A stretch of 64,000 nt of DNA from Burkholderia territorii. Its GTDB lineage: Bacteria; Pseudomonadota; Gammaproteobacteria; Burkholderiales; Burkholderiaceae. The stretch is from positions 124,001 through 188,000 of the forward strand of contig NZ_CADFEJ010000006.1 in the NCBI RefSeq assembly GCF_902833055.1, written 5' to 3'. Positions 41,774-50,844 of the stretch are shown here, one piece after another (position 1 is the stretch's first letter; each line of letters begins with the position of its first letter). Below the pieces are notes generated by a model, which saw only the letters and a program-made list of their open reading frames with translations, was not told the DNA's origin and ran no database searches. Position numbers and translations under genes: made by a program.

Positions 41774-42280
41774 TCAAGGCTTAACAAAATAGCAAAGCGC
41801 GATTAGCCAAGCGATGACCGATCCGAAAGACCAAGTCATCGCGTGCCGGACGCAGTTATGCTTTTCATTAGCAATTCTCGCGTTCGTATGAATTTGGCGA
41901 GCCCAGTCGCCGATCAGATCAGCTTCGCTCGCGGTCAGTAGGGCATTCGCGTATTCGTCGGCATTTACATCCGCAATTCGGCCGAAAAACAATAGGGATT
42001 GTTTGGGACCATTCAGACGAGGAAAGGTCGCAAGGGCAGCACAGATCACCGCGATAATGAGCCCGATGCCTGCAAGTGTGGCGAAAACCTCCCCGGCTAG
42101 GGTTTTGTGGGCGGCGCCGCTGAATGCTGCCGCGAGGCCGCCGAGCAAAGCGAGATCGATGCTCACCACAACGCCAACTTTCACGTCTGCGGCTGCGATC
42201 CACGCTAGTTGCCGTTCAAAAACCCACTGCGCGGTTGCGAGCTTTTCTCTCGTTGGGGGCGTGATTTCCAAGCGGTCCAC
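41774..42280 (-). CDS. DUF5706-type membrane effector, PycTM candidate
   Basis: 168 residues from GTG 42280, chosen because GAGGA lies five bases before it; an upstream GTG at 42319 has no such site. Three membrane segments (about 35-53, 61-86 and 147-166). The soluble parts match the Pycsar effector family: FERQLAWIAAADVKVGVVVS before the first segment, FPRLNGPKQSLLFFGRIADV after the second, and LIGDWARQIHTNARIANEKH before the third. In the family the cyclic pyrimidine nucleotide makes it disrupt the inner membrane. First gene of the two-gene operon. Confidence 0.8.
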   Translation of the reverse strand: MDRLEITPPTREKLATAQWVFERQLAWIAAADVKVGVVVSIDLALLGGLAAAFSGAAHKTLAGEVFATLAGIGLIIAVICAALATFPRLNGPKQSLLFFGRIADVNADEYANALLTASEADLIGDWARQIHTNARIANEKHNCVRHAMTWSFGSVIAWLIALCYFVKP

Positions 42281-42674
42281 GGGCGTCCTCGGTGTGCACA
42301 ACGGGGTACTCCGGCACAAAATCCGGCCGGCAAAGGGATTGCATCCCGCAAATCATACAGCCAGCGAAATCATCCGAGTAATCTGGCGGCCCAAATTGCG
42401 CATCAACGCTGTCTGCCCCTAATTGTGAGGGCAAGGGGAGACGGTGTGGGCACAATTGCAGCGCTGGGGGCAGTAACCGGCCACTATGAGACATTCGGCC
42501 CGGTCATCGAGGTCGTTGACAACTAGGTCAAAGATTGCGCAGCAATCTCATGTGCGCTGGATCTTACGATGTGGAAACGGTGATCGTAGCGAAACAGTGC
42601 GAACCCCGCTTAGCCAGGACTCGATCACAACGCCTTCGACATATGCTACGCTGAGCCTAAAAAAGGAACAACAC
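42281..42674. other. intergenic 394 bp between divergent Pycsar-like pair and P-loop gene
   Basis: Must contain the promoters of both divergent units. A short plus-strand frame ending at 42526 (ARGDGVGTIAALGAVTGHYE) could be the tail of a lost gene; no start or ribosome site supports it. Confidence 0.4.
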
Positions 42675-43085
42675 ATGCCCAATATTTTTGCGTTGCAGGG
42701 TCCGGGAAACTGTGGCAAGTCGAGCACCCTCGTTCATCTGTATCAAACTCTTCAAACTAAGTATCCAGCAGCCACTATCCAAACGGTCCACACTGGGCCA
42801 CGCGATATCGCAGTCATCATGCGTGGAGTCAATGGTTTGGTGATAGGCATCGAGAGTCAAGGTGACCCAAACTCACGACTACCGCAAAGCCTATCCACAT
42901 TCGTCGCGGCAAAGTGCGACATCATTTTCTGTGCCTGTCGCACCAGCGGAATGACTGTTGGGTGGATCAATTCCTTATCTACCATATTCAGCATTCACTT
43001 TGTCACGCAAGTTCGTGTCGCAAATAATTATGGCGCTTCGAATGCAGCCATGGCTGCAATGCTCATGCGGCAGGCCGGCATTTAA
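42675..43085 (+). CDS. small P-loop NTPase-like protein
   Basis: 136 residues. The ATG at 42675 follows AAAAGGA. Walker A-like GPGNCGKSST at residues 9-18 within MPNIFALQGPGNCGKSSTLV; later strand-like stretches VNGLVIGIESQGDPN and CDIIFCACRTSGMT suggest a compact P-loop fold, and GDPN could be the Walker B region. No family recognised. 92 bp before a small membrane-protein gene on the same strand; the two look like a unit. Confidence 0.7.
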   Translation: MPNIFALQGPGNCGKSSTLVHLYQTLQTKYPAATIQTVHTGPRDIAVIMRGVNGLVIGIESQGDPNSRLPQSLSTFVAAKCDIIFCACRTSGMTVGWINSLSTIFSIHFVTQVRVANNYGASNAAMAAMLMRQAGI

Positions 43086-43177
43086 GCACAACTCTGTTTC
43101 TGGTTATTGGAGAATTGTCGTAGGGAGTTGTCTCGTAATGCTCAGTTGTAGTTTTTCACTGAAAATGGACGAAAATC

Positions 43178-43534
43178 ATGAGTGTCGAAGTGCGCACCAG
43201 TGAAGAACTGAAAGCTGCTATGGAGAGCGGATCGACTGAGATCATCGTACTCGAAGGCAGCTTGGCCACACAGTTAAAAGCCGTGAAATACATCAAGTCT
43301 ATCGGGCCTATCGCCGTTTCAGGCGTTGTTGCAGCCGTGCCATTAATAATCGGGGCTGGTGGATTTGGAGGCGTTGCTACAGCCGCGGTTGCGCCAGGGG
43401 CTGCGTGGGCAACCTCTGCCATTGTTGCTTTGTGTATTGCCATTGGCGGAACAATTGCAATCAGCTTATTCCCTGATTGGGACTACGTTGAGCTTCCATT
43501 TGGAATCAAATTCAAACGAAAGCTGCGGGATTGA
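43178..43534 (+). CDS. small membrane protein, possible effector
   Basis: 118 residues. N-terminal soluble stretch MSVEVRTSEELKAAMESGST followed by EIIVLEGSLATQLKAVKYIK, then two hydrophobic segments (about 43-65 and 75-97, rich in Gly/Ala) and a basic tail KFKRKLRD. No signal peptide. Not recognised with certainty; small two-helix membrane proteins beside an NTPase in a defence island are often toxic effectors (inference). Follows the P-loop gene by 92 bp. Confidence 0.7.
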   Translation: MSVEVRTSEELKAAMESGSTEIIVLEGSLATQLKAVKYIKSIGPIAVSGVVAAVPLIIGAGGFGGVATAAVAPGAAWATSAIVALCIAIGGTIAISLFPDWDYVELPFGIKFKRKLRD

Positions 43535-44036
43535 CTATTTCACCGGCACATGTGACAGGAGCTAACGAAGACTACAACGTCTTTTGCGGGTGAGAATCGA
43601 CAGCGCAATATGCCGTCGCCCGGTGACCGTTTCGGGTGAGAGATGCGCCGCTCGGACGTCGCCGGCTCGCCGGAGCGGCACGACAGCATCGTATGGCGCA
43701 GTTCGGCCAACCTCGGACATTTCGCTTAGTCATTGTACGGACGCTCGGGCGTCGGCTTATTCGCCGAAAGCGGCCCCATGCCATGCGGCGGTTTGTCGCC
43801 GCGCACCAATTGGACATGTGAACCCAATTCGCTTCCCAATTTATCGGATCAGCACAAGTGACAGCTCGGTGAGCGGCAATCTCTTTGATAAGTAAGCCGA
43901 TAGTCGCTCAATTTAAACATCGAGCGACCATGATTTCCTTACAGGCGACAGACAGTCGGCAACATCAGCTACCTTGCACTCACAGATAGCGGAGGCTTAT
44001 CCTTGAAAAGGCGAAAGTCTCACTCAACTCCGACCT
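43535..44036. other. intergenic ~500 bp with a GC-rich repeat-like patch
   Basis: Nothing coding is supported. 43590-43820 is markedly GC-richer than its surroundings and open in several frames; on the minus strand the phrases GGCCGCTTTCGGCGAATAAG and GTCCGAGGTTGGCCGAACTG look like the short intergenic repeats scattered in beta- and alphaproteobacterial genomes. The part beyond 43830 is AT-rich and probably carries the end of the HD-Hsp90 gene transcript. Confidence 0.35.
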
Positions 44037-46625
44037 TCATGTTGCGGTTACTGAAAGCAGTTGCAGCGAACCAGGAAATATGGACTTATATTCCGTTTCA
44101 CGAACTTCCCATTTAGGGGATTTGTTTCTTGAAACAATCGCCCTAAACAGGCAACCTATAATGCTATTTTTATCTTTTGGCTCGTCACCCTCGAAATCCA
44201 AATTGCAAAATTGAGAATTAACAACAGGTCGAATGAGAGCAATCCCGTTAACATATTGAACGGAATGGTAAGCATCCGCGTGCTGCATTATTTCAGACTT
44301 CAATATACCGACCGGTTTAGATTCAGCCAACTCTGCAAGCTGGTCAAAGCTTACAAAAGCATGGACACCTTCAACCGAAATCAGAATGCGCGCAAAATCT
44401 ATAGGATCACAGCCAAAACTACCGAGGTGGGCCGCAACTACAGAGCGCTCACTATCGTTCGCGCCTTCATTTTGCAAGATATCTAACTGCTCCAAGGCCC
44501 AAGAACGCAATGTCTCAGTGGACGCCTCGAACTGGCTCGCTTCTCGCTTCGCCGACAAAGGCTTGCAGTCCATAAATCCAATAAACGACTCTGAATATCC
44601 ATTTTCAAGCGACGTTGGCATTCCACCGACTGTCTGCCTCCCGAGTAACATCATTCCGAAATTCGACGTGGTTGCTAGCGCAGCAAACCCAATCAAACGC
44701 TCGCCCACGTTGATTGGACGCATGCGATGATAATTTTGGTCAATATACTGTTTCGGCGCGGTATCGCCACGTATGGCTAAAAAGCAGTTCCGACTTAGAA
44801 TTTGACGTGCTGCCTCGGTAGTTACGGATGAGCCAGCATGAACCCGCGAGGGTTGGCCGTCATTGACGGCAACGGCAACAGGAACATCCAATCCGATCAC
44901 GAGGGCAGCAATGAAATCCGGTAATGGACATGAAAATTCCTGCAACCCCATGTAGCCCGGTTTGACCTGAATCTGCGAATCCGTTGAAAGCAGTTTGGGG
45001 TTGATTCGCACACTCACTTTTGTCGACGTTTTCGACGAAAGGGTCCGGGACCGTCCGTGACGAAGAATTGGGCGTAAAGAGACGCCCGAAGCAAATACGA
45101 GAGTGTTTGCGTCATCTAATCCCTTATCCCATCCCCGGCTGGCCACTTCGACCGAGTCTCCGAGCATGAAGACTGAATAGAAGCCAATTCCAAATCGACC
45201 TATCGATCGGAACGCTGATGATCGAAGACCTGGAAATTCACTTTGAAGCAGCGATGATTTCCAGAAGCTGTTCCCGAAATCCAGCAAAGGCCCTGTCATT
45301 ACGGCGCGCGACATGCCAATGCCATTGTCCTCGACCGAGATCCATTTTTCTTGATTGATCTCCGATAAGCTAACTACAATTTCACCCTCGAAACCTGGGT
45401 CAACAAAAGTCCGCGCCACAATGGCATCTCTCGCATTCTGTATCATCTCCCGAAGCGTTATGCCAAGTACATGCGCTGGCGAACCCTTGCCATAGAGCAT
45501 CTCACCACCCAACTCTTTGACTAGCGACTCGACATTACTGACGTGTGGTTTTGCGTTACATGGCGTCCACCCTTCGACTCTCAGATATTTAGTGAGCTCC
45601 ACGGTCGATGCTGCACCTTTGACTCGCTTAACTGCGAACTCGGGTGAAGAAGCACGATTACGTAGACGGAGTAACTCGTTTGAAGAATCAATTTCCTGAG
45701 CCACAACCCAAACGGCGTCATATGCAACCCACCAGGCTGCAGCATCGGCTTCTTTGAAAGGGCGACTCGAGGTGTACAACACTGTCGCCCTAGAAGGGTC
45801 GCCGGCGTCAAGCGAAGGGCCCATCATTCTATTCTGGGCCTTCCAGTGGTCTAATGAAACGCCCTGCCTCTTGATAAGTGCATACAAGAACAAGGGGGCG
45901 CGTCCTTGATTGATGTGGGCCGCGTCGGCACATCGCAAGAGACACGCAACTTTAACGGGATCTACAGACCATTCAGCCGGGAGAGAAAACGGGGCATTGA
46001 ATTGATCCCCAAGGGCGACGGTGAGTTCAGCCAGATCCCAATGATGACTTGCCGCAATCTTGCCCGCTAAGGAACCGATTTCTGTGCGCAACTGGATATC
46101 GTCGATAAGATATATCTCTTGACTCGTGTCTGGATGCGTCCACTTCAGATCAGGTAAATTCTTGGCTTGATGGGCGTGCAGGGCTCGCAGAGCCGAAAAG
46201 TCCGCAGCTTTCTCGCGCATCTCGTCCGGCATGTCGGGCCACGCATCACATTCATGTGCATATGCGTCTTTCCACTCAATAGAATCTCGAACCCCATCTC
46301 GGCCGAGCTCGTATGCTTGCCAGCACATCGCTGAGTCATGGAAGAGAATTGACAAGCCAAAAACAAAGGCTTCCAATGGATTCAATGGATATGAACTACC
46401 CGCGATTATATCGGCAGTTTCCCAGAGTGCGTCAAGATGAGAGATATCGTGGACGGTGAGGCCCGGCAATACATGAGCAATCCGTTCGACAATAGGCGCA
46501 ACTTTGTCTCGACAAGCCATATAGGCTGCGCGTAGACGTGTACGTTGTGGTTCAAAGGGGTCGTCTTGAACGGGCGCAAGTGACATTTTCCACAAGCTTG
46601 TTTTTTTAAAATTCTCCTCTGCCAT
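44037..46625 (-). CDS. HD phosphohydrolase / Hsp90-like (GHKL) ATPase fusion
   Basis: 862 residues. The N-terminal HD superfamily part (about 45-270) shows LTVHDISHLDALWETADIIA (H59 D60), LSILFHDSAMCW (H96 D97), AASHHWDLAE and CLLRCADAAHIN, the metal ligands of HD hydrolases. The middle (about 385-560) is a GHKL ATPase: LREMIQNARDAI (N box), ISVEDNGIGMS (G1 box), SIGRFGIGFYSVFMLGD (G2 box). The rest is unrecognised. Hsp90-like ATPases joined to HD domains have been described from bacterial conflict systems; I infer a defence protein that turns over a nucleotide or nucleic acid after ATP-driven change. Stands alone on its strand. Confidence 0.82.
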   Translation of the reverse strand: MAEENFKKTSLWKMSLAPVQDDPFEPQRTRLRAAYMACRDKVAPIVERIAHVLPGLTVHDISHLDALWETADIIAGSSYPLNPLEAFVFGLSILFHDSAMCWQAYELGRDGVRDSIEWKDAYAHECDAWPDMPDEMREKAADFSALRALHAHQAKNLPDLKWTHPDTSQEIYLIDDIQLRTEIGSLAGKIAASHHWDLAELTVALGDQFNAPFSLPAEWSVDPVKVACLLRCADAAHINQGRAPLFLYALIKRQGVSLDHWKAQNRMMGPSLDAGDPSRATVLYTSSRPFKEADAAAWWVAYDAVWVVAQEIDSSNELLRLRNRASSPEFAVKRVKGAASTVELTKYLRVEGWTPCNAKPHVSNVESLVKELGGEMLYGKGSPAHVLGITLREMIQNARDAIVARTFVDPGFEGEIVVSLSEINQEKWISVEDNGIGMSRAVMTGPLLDFGNSFWKSSLLQSEFPGLRSSAFRSIGRFGIGFYSVFMLGDSVEVASRGWDKGLDDANTLVFASGVSLRPILRHGRSRTLSSKTSTKVSVRINPKLLSTDSQIQVKPGYMGLQEFSCPLPDFIAALVIGLDVPVAVAVNDGQPSRVHAGSSVTTEAARQILSRNCFLAIRGDTAPKQYIDQNYHRMRPINVGERLIGFAALATTSNFGMMLLGRQTVGGMPTSLENGYSESFIGFMDCKPLSAKREASQFEASTETLRSWALEQLDILQNEGANDSERSVVAAHLGSFGCDPIDFARILISVEGVHAFVSFDQLAELAESKPVGILKSEIMQHADAYHSVQYVNGIALIRPVVNSQFCNLDFEGDEPKDKNSIIGCLFRAIVSRNKSPKWEVRETEYKSIFPGSLQLLSVTAT

Positions 46626-47094
46626 CTGGTTCCTCGAAGCAATGAGTAAGTATTTTGTCGTAGTACGCAGGAACTAATGCTCGGGCATCCCAGCTCGAGT
46701 CATATATGTCCAAGACGTCGATCTTAGTTGAAGATTACGCTGTCTACCCATCTGGAAGATTACCAGCTTTCTGAACAGCACCGAACAGTCAAGTTTTCGG
46801 TGGCAGGCTCTCGGTGACCCGTGCTTTGACGGGGGGAGGCGCACTGGTTTGCGTAAATGCAAAGCGAGGTAGTGCGAGACTGGCAGTCGTTGAAATAACA
46901 AAGTTCGAACGCCGGAGTAGTGCTAATCTCCGCCGCCTATAGAGACCGCCGCTATCGGCCCCAAAGCGGTCACAACACTAACGTCTGCTTGAGGGGCCGG
47001 TCCGGGTCGATCACGGCCCTTCATGAGGCCGTATCCAAGTAAGTTTAGACCTGATCCGGCGCTGGCTGAGAGATCAGGTCTAGACCTGGACATG
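46626..47094. other. intergenic ~470 bp
   Basis: No supported gene. It lies between the HD-Hsp90 start and the alpA stop, and its right part carries the repeat array described separately at 47046-47088. Confidence 0.4.
47046..47088. repeat. inverted-repeat array next to alpA
   Basis: TAGACCTGATC (47046-47056) and GATCAGGTCTA (47072-47082) are perfect 11-bp inverted copies, and the 14-bp palindrome CAGGTCTAGACCTG (47075-47088) overlaps the second. Three AGACCTG half-sites thus lie within 43 bp, seven bases downstream of the alpA stop. No T tract follows on either strand, so an operator or recombination site is more likely than a terminator. Confidence 0.6.
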
Positions 47095-47298
47095 TTATTG
47101 GGCGGTGGATGTTTCGCGCGACGTGATGGAACGGATCCATGCTTGTACCTCTGTCTCTGCCCATAGTGAGAGATTGCGAACTCGTCGTGGTCTCGGGAAA
47201 CTGCCTTCCTTCATCATGGCGTAAATCGTCGTCTTGCCCAAGCCGACCATGTCGAGAACGGTCGGAAGTCGCAACAGTCGTTCAGTCGTGGTGCTCAC
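47095..47298 (-). CDS. AlpA-family transcriptional regulator
   Basis: 67 residues. MerR/AlpA-type helix-turn-helix: LLRLPTVLDMVGLGKTTIYA followed by MMKEGSFPRPRRVRN and WAETEVQAWI. On P4-like and CP4-57-like islands such proteins control excision and integrase expression. It is directly upstream on the same strand of the inverted-repeat array and is followed upstream by a 157-residue island gene, with a 14-bp gap. Confidence 0.88.
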   Translation of the reverse strand: MSTTTERLLRLPTVLDMVGLGKTTIYAMMKEGSFPRPRRVRNLSLWAETEVQAWIRSITSRETSTAQ

Positions 47299-47312
47299 TG
47301 CATTGTTCCTCG

Positions 47313-47786
47313 TTATTTGGTCACGGGCTGAGTTGCTCGGGCGAGCTGCATGAGTCCCGTTTCAAGCGTGATCGCGGCGGTAGCAGCCCAAGTGCGTGCG
47401 TCCTGCGCCGCCTTGTGGCGAGCGAACGATCCGATCTCGTCGGCCATCAGGTCCAGTAGCTCGACGTCGGCCGCATGCGAGATCTCGGTGATCAACGCGC
47501 GGATCTCGATGCGAAGGGAGTCGAGGCGCGTGAGCCTGCCTTGGCGGGTCTCCGCCAGGGATTCGTTCGTCTGAATAGGTTTGCGCCGCGCGAGCGGCGC
47601 TTCGTCCTTCTGGATCGCATGTGCGGGCGTTAGCCCGTTGCAGTCGGACTGCATCGAAGTACCGTTGACGCTTGCCAGTGCGATAGCCGGGCGCTTCTTT
47701 GCGTGTTCCCGCTTTCGCGGCAGCGGACGTTGGGTAGAAGGGGCCGGGCGCGCGGTCAATTCGCGGCTCCGGTCGGGAACGGCCAT
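47313..47786 (-). CDS. hypothetical island protein
   Basis: 157 residues, very basic N-terminal third (RPLPRKREHAKKRP) and a helical C-terminal half (SLRIEIRALITEISHAADVE). No recognised domain. 14 bp upstream of alpA on the same strand. The gene overlaps the truncated fragment at 47756-47945 by about 30 bp. High GC and codon use like the host. Function unknown. Confidence 0.55.
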   Translation of the reverse strand: MAVPDRSRELTARPAPSTQRPLPRKREHAKKRPAIALASVNGTSMQSDCNGLTPAHAIQKDEAPLARRKPIQTNESLAETRQGRLTRLDSLRIEIRALITEISHAADVELLDLMADEIGSFARHKAAQDARTWAATAAITLETGLMQLARATQPVTK

Positions 47787-47945
47787 GCGGATGCGGGGTC
47801 GAGGCCGGGCTTCACCTTCTGCGTCGGGAATGAAGAAGCGAGCAGCGCGCTGTTCGACTTGATCCGCTGCTTATGCTCGATGGCCGTCAACACGTCCGTG
47901 AGGTCTGGGCGCTCGCCTTTGGCAGTGGCCGTTGAGAACTCGATC
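47756..47945 (-). pseudogene. 3' fragment of a gene cut by the IS21-family element
   Basis: About 63 codons remain (IEFSTATAKGERPDLTDVLT ... ASAWPFPTGAAN). Upstream the frame runs straight into the left end of the IS at 47946, so the start and most of the gene are missing. The matching 5' part is not found on the other side of the IS. Family not recognised. Confidence 0.65.
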
Positions 47946-48016
47946 TGTTGATGTTCACCAGAAACTGACCCACTTTTTTCATCTAAAACTGACCCACCCC
48001 TCAAACATCAGAAACG

Positions 48017-48826
48017 CTACTTTGATGCGTCAATCTCTTCGTCTTCAGCGGGTTTGCTTGTTGTTTTTCTCGGGGCAGCCCGCTTTGTGGGCTGCCCCGC
48101 CGTGCTGTTCTTGAAGCGCCACGAATCATTCCCCGTTTCGACTATGTGGCAGTGGTGCGTTAGGCGATCGAGTAGGGCCGTCGTCATCTTCGCTTCGCCA
48201 AAGACGTTCGACCACTCGGTAAAGCTCAGATTCGTCGTCACGATGATGCTCGTCCTCTCGTATAGCTTCGAGAACAGATGGAAGAGCAAGGCACCACCGG
48301 TTTGCGTGAAGGGCAGATAGCCGAGCTCGTCGAGGATCACGGCGTCAACGTACATCAGTCGATTCGCGATCTGTCCCGCTTTGCCCGCTGCTTTTTCGAG
48401 CTCTAGCTGATTGACCAGCTCAACGGTCGTAAAGAAGCGGACACGCTTGGCGTGTTGCTGCACGGCCTCAATACCAAACGCTGTCGCAAGGTGTGTCTTG
48501 CCAGTGCCAGGCCCACCAATAAAGACGATGTTCTGCGCCGATTCGCAGAACTTGATCGTGTGCAGTTCGCGCACCAGACTTTCATCAACGTTCGACTGGT
48601 TGAAGTCGAAGTTGGCGATGTCTCGGTGAGCCGGGAACCGCGCAGCGGTCATTTGATAGTTGATCGAGCGGACTGCTCGCTCGGCGATCTCTGCTTTCAA
48701 CAACGCCTGCATAAATGCCTCCGGCGCAAAGTCGTTGTGTCTCGCCTGAGCCAGCAGTTCCGGCCACGTTTGAGCCATTCCGTGCAGCTTTAACGCCCGT
48801 AGTTGGGCGGCAGTTTCATTCGACAT
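48017..48826 (-). CDS. istB: IS21-family helper ATPase IstB
   Basis: 269 residues. AAA+ helper of the transposase. Walker [16 protein letters not shown], Walker [11 protein letters not shown], and [31 protein letters not shown]. The start is the ATG at 48826, seven bases from the GAGGAGG site; the ATG at 48832 is too close to it. Overlaps the istA stop by 11 bp. Confidence 0.95.
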   Translation of the reverse strand: MSNETAAQLRALKLHGMAQTWPELLAQARHNDFAPEAFMQALLKAEIAERAVRSINYQMTAARFPAHRDIANFDFNQSNVDESLVRELHTIKFCESAQNIVFIGGPGTGKTHLATAFGIEAVQQHAKRVRFFTTVELVNQLELEKAAGKAGQIANRLMYVDAVILDELGYLPFTQTGGALLFHLFSKLYERTSIIVTTNLSFTEWSNVFGEAKMTTALLDRLTHHCHIVETGNDSWRFKNSTAGQPTKRAAPRKTTSKPAEDEEIDASK

Positions 48827-50294
48827 GACCATCCTCCTCGTTCGGACGTGGACGGAGCCGTTCATAGCGGTGAACGTCAGCCAATGGCTCGATCTGTAAA
48901 GTCAGAGCGGTCTTGACCTTCTCGCCCTTGCCGGGCGGTGGAGATTTCAGTCGAGCAAGGATGTTCAATACGTGTTCCCCGCTGGGGCGTCCTGACTCTA
49001 GTGCCAGCTCAACCGCAACCAGCACGGCGTCGAGGCCATGAATCGGGGTTGCGGCCAACACTTGAACCATTACGCGATCGCCACCTTCTTGCCGCAGGAG
49101 GTGACGCTGCAGGCGCAGCATCGGCTCGGGCATGGTTAGGAACGGCGCACCGTTCCTCAACGCACCGGGTTTCCGCGTTACCAAATTGACGTCGTAGAAC
49201 GTCTGGTAGCGGTCAAAGCTGCGAGTATGTCGGGCGATTTCCGCGCCATCTGCCACGATGCTCAGGAAGGCCGGGTAGATACGCAAGCTGACGACATGGT
49301 TCGCGTACTCGGTCGGGACGCTGTAGCGATTGCGTTGGAAGTGGATCAGGCTAGTTGCTGACACTCGCACCGGCTGTTCGATGTAGCCGTCGAAGGGCTT
49401 GGGGTTTTGCATCAACCGCGGCTGTTCGTCTTGTAGCGCTTCTGCCACGGTCAGCTCAGGCCATTGAGGATGCCTCAGTTCATGCCATGCCTGACGGCAG
49501 CGCTCCGCGAGCCATATATTAAGCACGTCGAGTGACTCCCAACGCATCCGGATCGCCTCATGCCAGATTTGGCGGCGCCGATCCTGAACGTTTTTCTCGA
49601 CGACTCCTTTCTCCCAGCCAGCGGCCCGGTTGCAGAATTCCGGCTCGAACAGGTAGTGATTGCGCATCGCATGGAAGCGGGCGTTGATGGCCCGCTCCTT
49701 GCCGGGGCCAACTTTGTCGACAGCAGTTTTCATGTTGTCGTAAATGCCGCGACGCGGCACCCCGCCGAACGCCACGAAGGCGCGAGCATGCGCATCGAAC
49801 AACATTTCATGACTTTGGGTGTGGTACCCAACCAGCCAGAATGCCCGGCTTGCAGCGAGCTTCACATGCGCTACTTCGAGACGCCGGCGCAGCCCACTAA
49901 TGAAGACGTATTCGCAGCTCCAGTCAAACTGGAACGCGTCCCCATATTCGAACGACATAGGCACGAACGCACCGCGCTGCGGACCTTCGTCCCGTTCCTG
50001 TTTCCAGCTCCGCACGAATGCACAGACGCGTTGATAGCTTCCGTCGTAGCCAGCGGCGCGCAACTCCTCATACATCTGCGTTGCTGTCCGCCGATCCCGC
50101 TTCGGCCGGCGTGAATCAGCAATCAGCCATTGACGCAGTTGCTCTGCCCACGCATCGATGACGCTCTTGCTGGCACGCTTCGGATACTTTGGCTCGCCCG
50201 TGGAAGGCTCTCGAAGCCATCGTCGGATCGTGTTTCTGGACAGCCCGGTACGTCGAGAAATGTCCCGAAGAGGGACGCCATCGCGGAAGTGCAT
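48816..50294 (-). CDS. istA: IS21-family transposase IstA
   Basis: 492 residues. N-terminal HTH ([20 protein letters not shown]) and DDE integrase core: first Asp in [15 protein letters not shown], second Asp in [20 protein letters not shown], Glu region in [20 protein letters not shown]. The gene appears intact, so the IS may be active. Confidence 0.95.
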   Translation of the reverse strand: MHFRDGVPLRDISRRTGLSRNTIRRWLREPSTGEPKYPKRASKSVIDAWAEQLRQWLIADSRRPKRDRRTATQMYEELRAAGYDGSYQRVCAFVRSWKQERDEGPQRGAFVPMSFEYGDAFQFDWSCEYVFISGLRRRLEVAHVKLAASRAFWLVGYHTQSHEMLFDAHARAFVAFGGVPRRGIYDNMKTAVDKVGPGKERAINARFHAMRNHYLFEPEFCNRAAGWEKGVVEKNVQDRRRQIWHEAIRMRWESLDVLNIWLAERCRQAWHELRHPQWPELTVAEALQDEQPRLMQNPKPFDGYIEQPVRVSATSLIHFQRNRYSVPTEYANHVVSLRIYPAFLSIVADGAEIARHTRSFDRYQTFYDVNLVTRKPGALRNGAPFLTMPEPMLRLQRHLLRQEGGDRVMVQVLAATPIHGLDAVLVAVELALESGRPSGEHVLNILARLKSPPPGKGEKVKTALTLQIEPLADVHRYERLRPRPNEEDGHVE

Positions 50295-50429
50295 CCGCCG
50301 GATGCAACATGCTCACCGTAACCACTCCGGTTCTCCTGCTTGGCGTCCCAAGCAGGCATTCGAACATGTGGGTCAATTTTCGATGAAAAAACTTGCCGCA
50401 AACGGGTCAGTTTTGGTCGGCTATCAACA

Positions 50430-50789
50430 GCCGCGCATCTTCGACTGGCAAACACATTCGTAGAGCGTCTGGATTGGGCAGCCTGCATCGATCGATACGA
50501 CCGCCCGCATACGCTGTTCTACTTGGATCCGCCGTATTACGAGACGGAAGGGTATGGCGTGGCGTTTCCGTTCGTGGAATACGAGAAGCTGGCGCAGCGC
50601 TTGCGGTCGATCAAAGGGCGCGCGATCGTGAGCCTCAATGATCATCCCGATATTCGGCGTGTGTTCGACGGATTTCACATCGAGACCGTGCCGATTCAAT
50701 ACACGGTCGGTGGTGGGAGGGGCGTCGAGCGAAACGAGTTGATCATCTTCAATTGGGACGACGCTGCGCAACCGGTTGGTCTGTTCTAA
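50430..50789 (+). pseudogene. 3' fragment of a D12-class adenine-N6 DNA methyltransferase
   Basis: 119 codons. HLRLANTFVERLDWAACIDR followed by the catalytic motif TLFYLDPPYYETEGYG (DPPY), and the C-terminal GRAIVSLNDHPDIRRVFDGF and ERNELIIFNW are typical of the Dam/D12 family. The SAM-binding N-terminal half is missing: the frame enters the right end of the IS21 element. Phage- or island-borne orphan methylase by origin (inference). Confidence 0.8.
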
Positions 50790-50844
50790 GTTACGATGCC
50801 GGTGTGAACCTTCGCGCCGGCGTCGCACTTATGCGCCGCCATTC

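Larger units (their letters stand above)
47946..50429 (-). mobile_element. IS21-family insertion sequence
   Basis: 2484 bp. Ends begin TGTTGAT on both strands. Each end carries two AACTGACCCA-type repeats: 47963-47972 and 47987-47996 on the left, and TGGGTCAATT (50369-50378) and CGGGTCAGTT (50403-50412) on the right, the multiple terminal repeats of IS21 elements. Inside are istA and istB, overlapping by 11 bp. Flanks show no target duplication (left GAACTCGATC, right GCCGCGCATC). Confidence 0.88.

Noticed and set aside
43584..43895. 103-codon frame in the GC-rich patch
   Set aside because: Several frames are open at once over the same patch and none has a ribosome site or family residues.
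50130..50488. Short frames over the right end of the IS21 element
   Set aside because: They are shadows of istA and of the IS terminal repeats.
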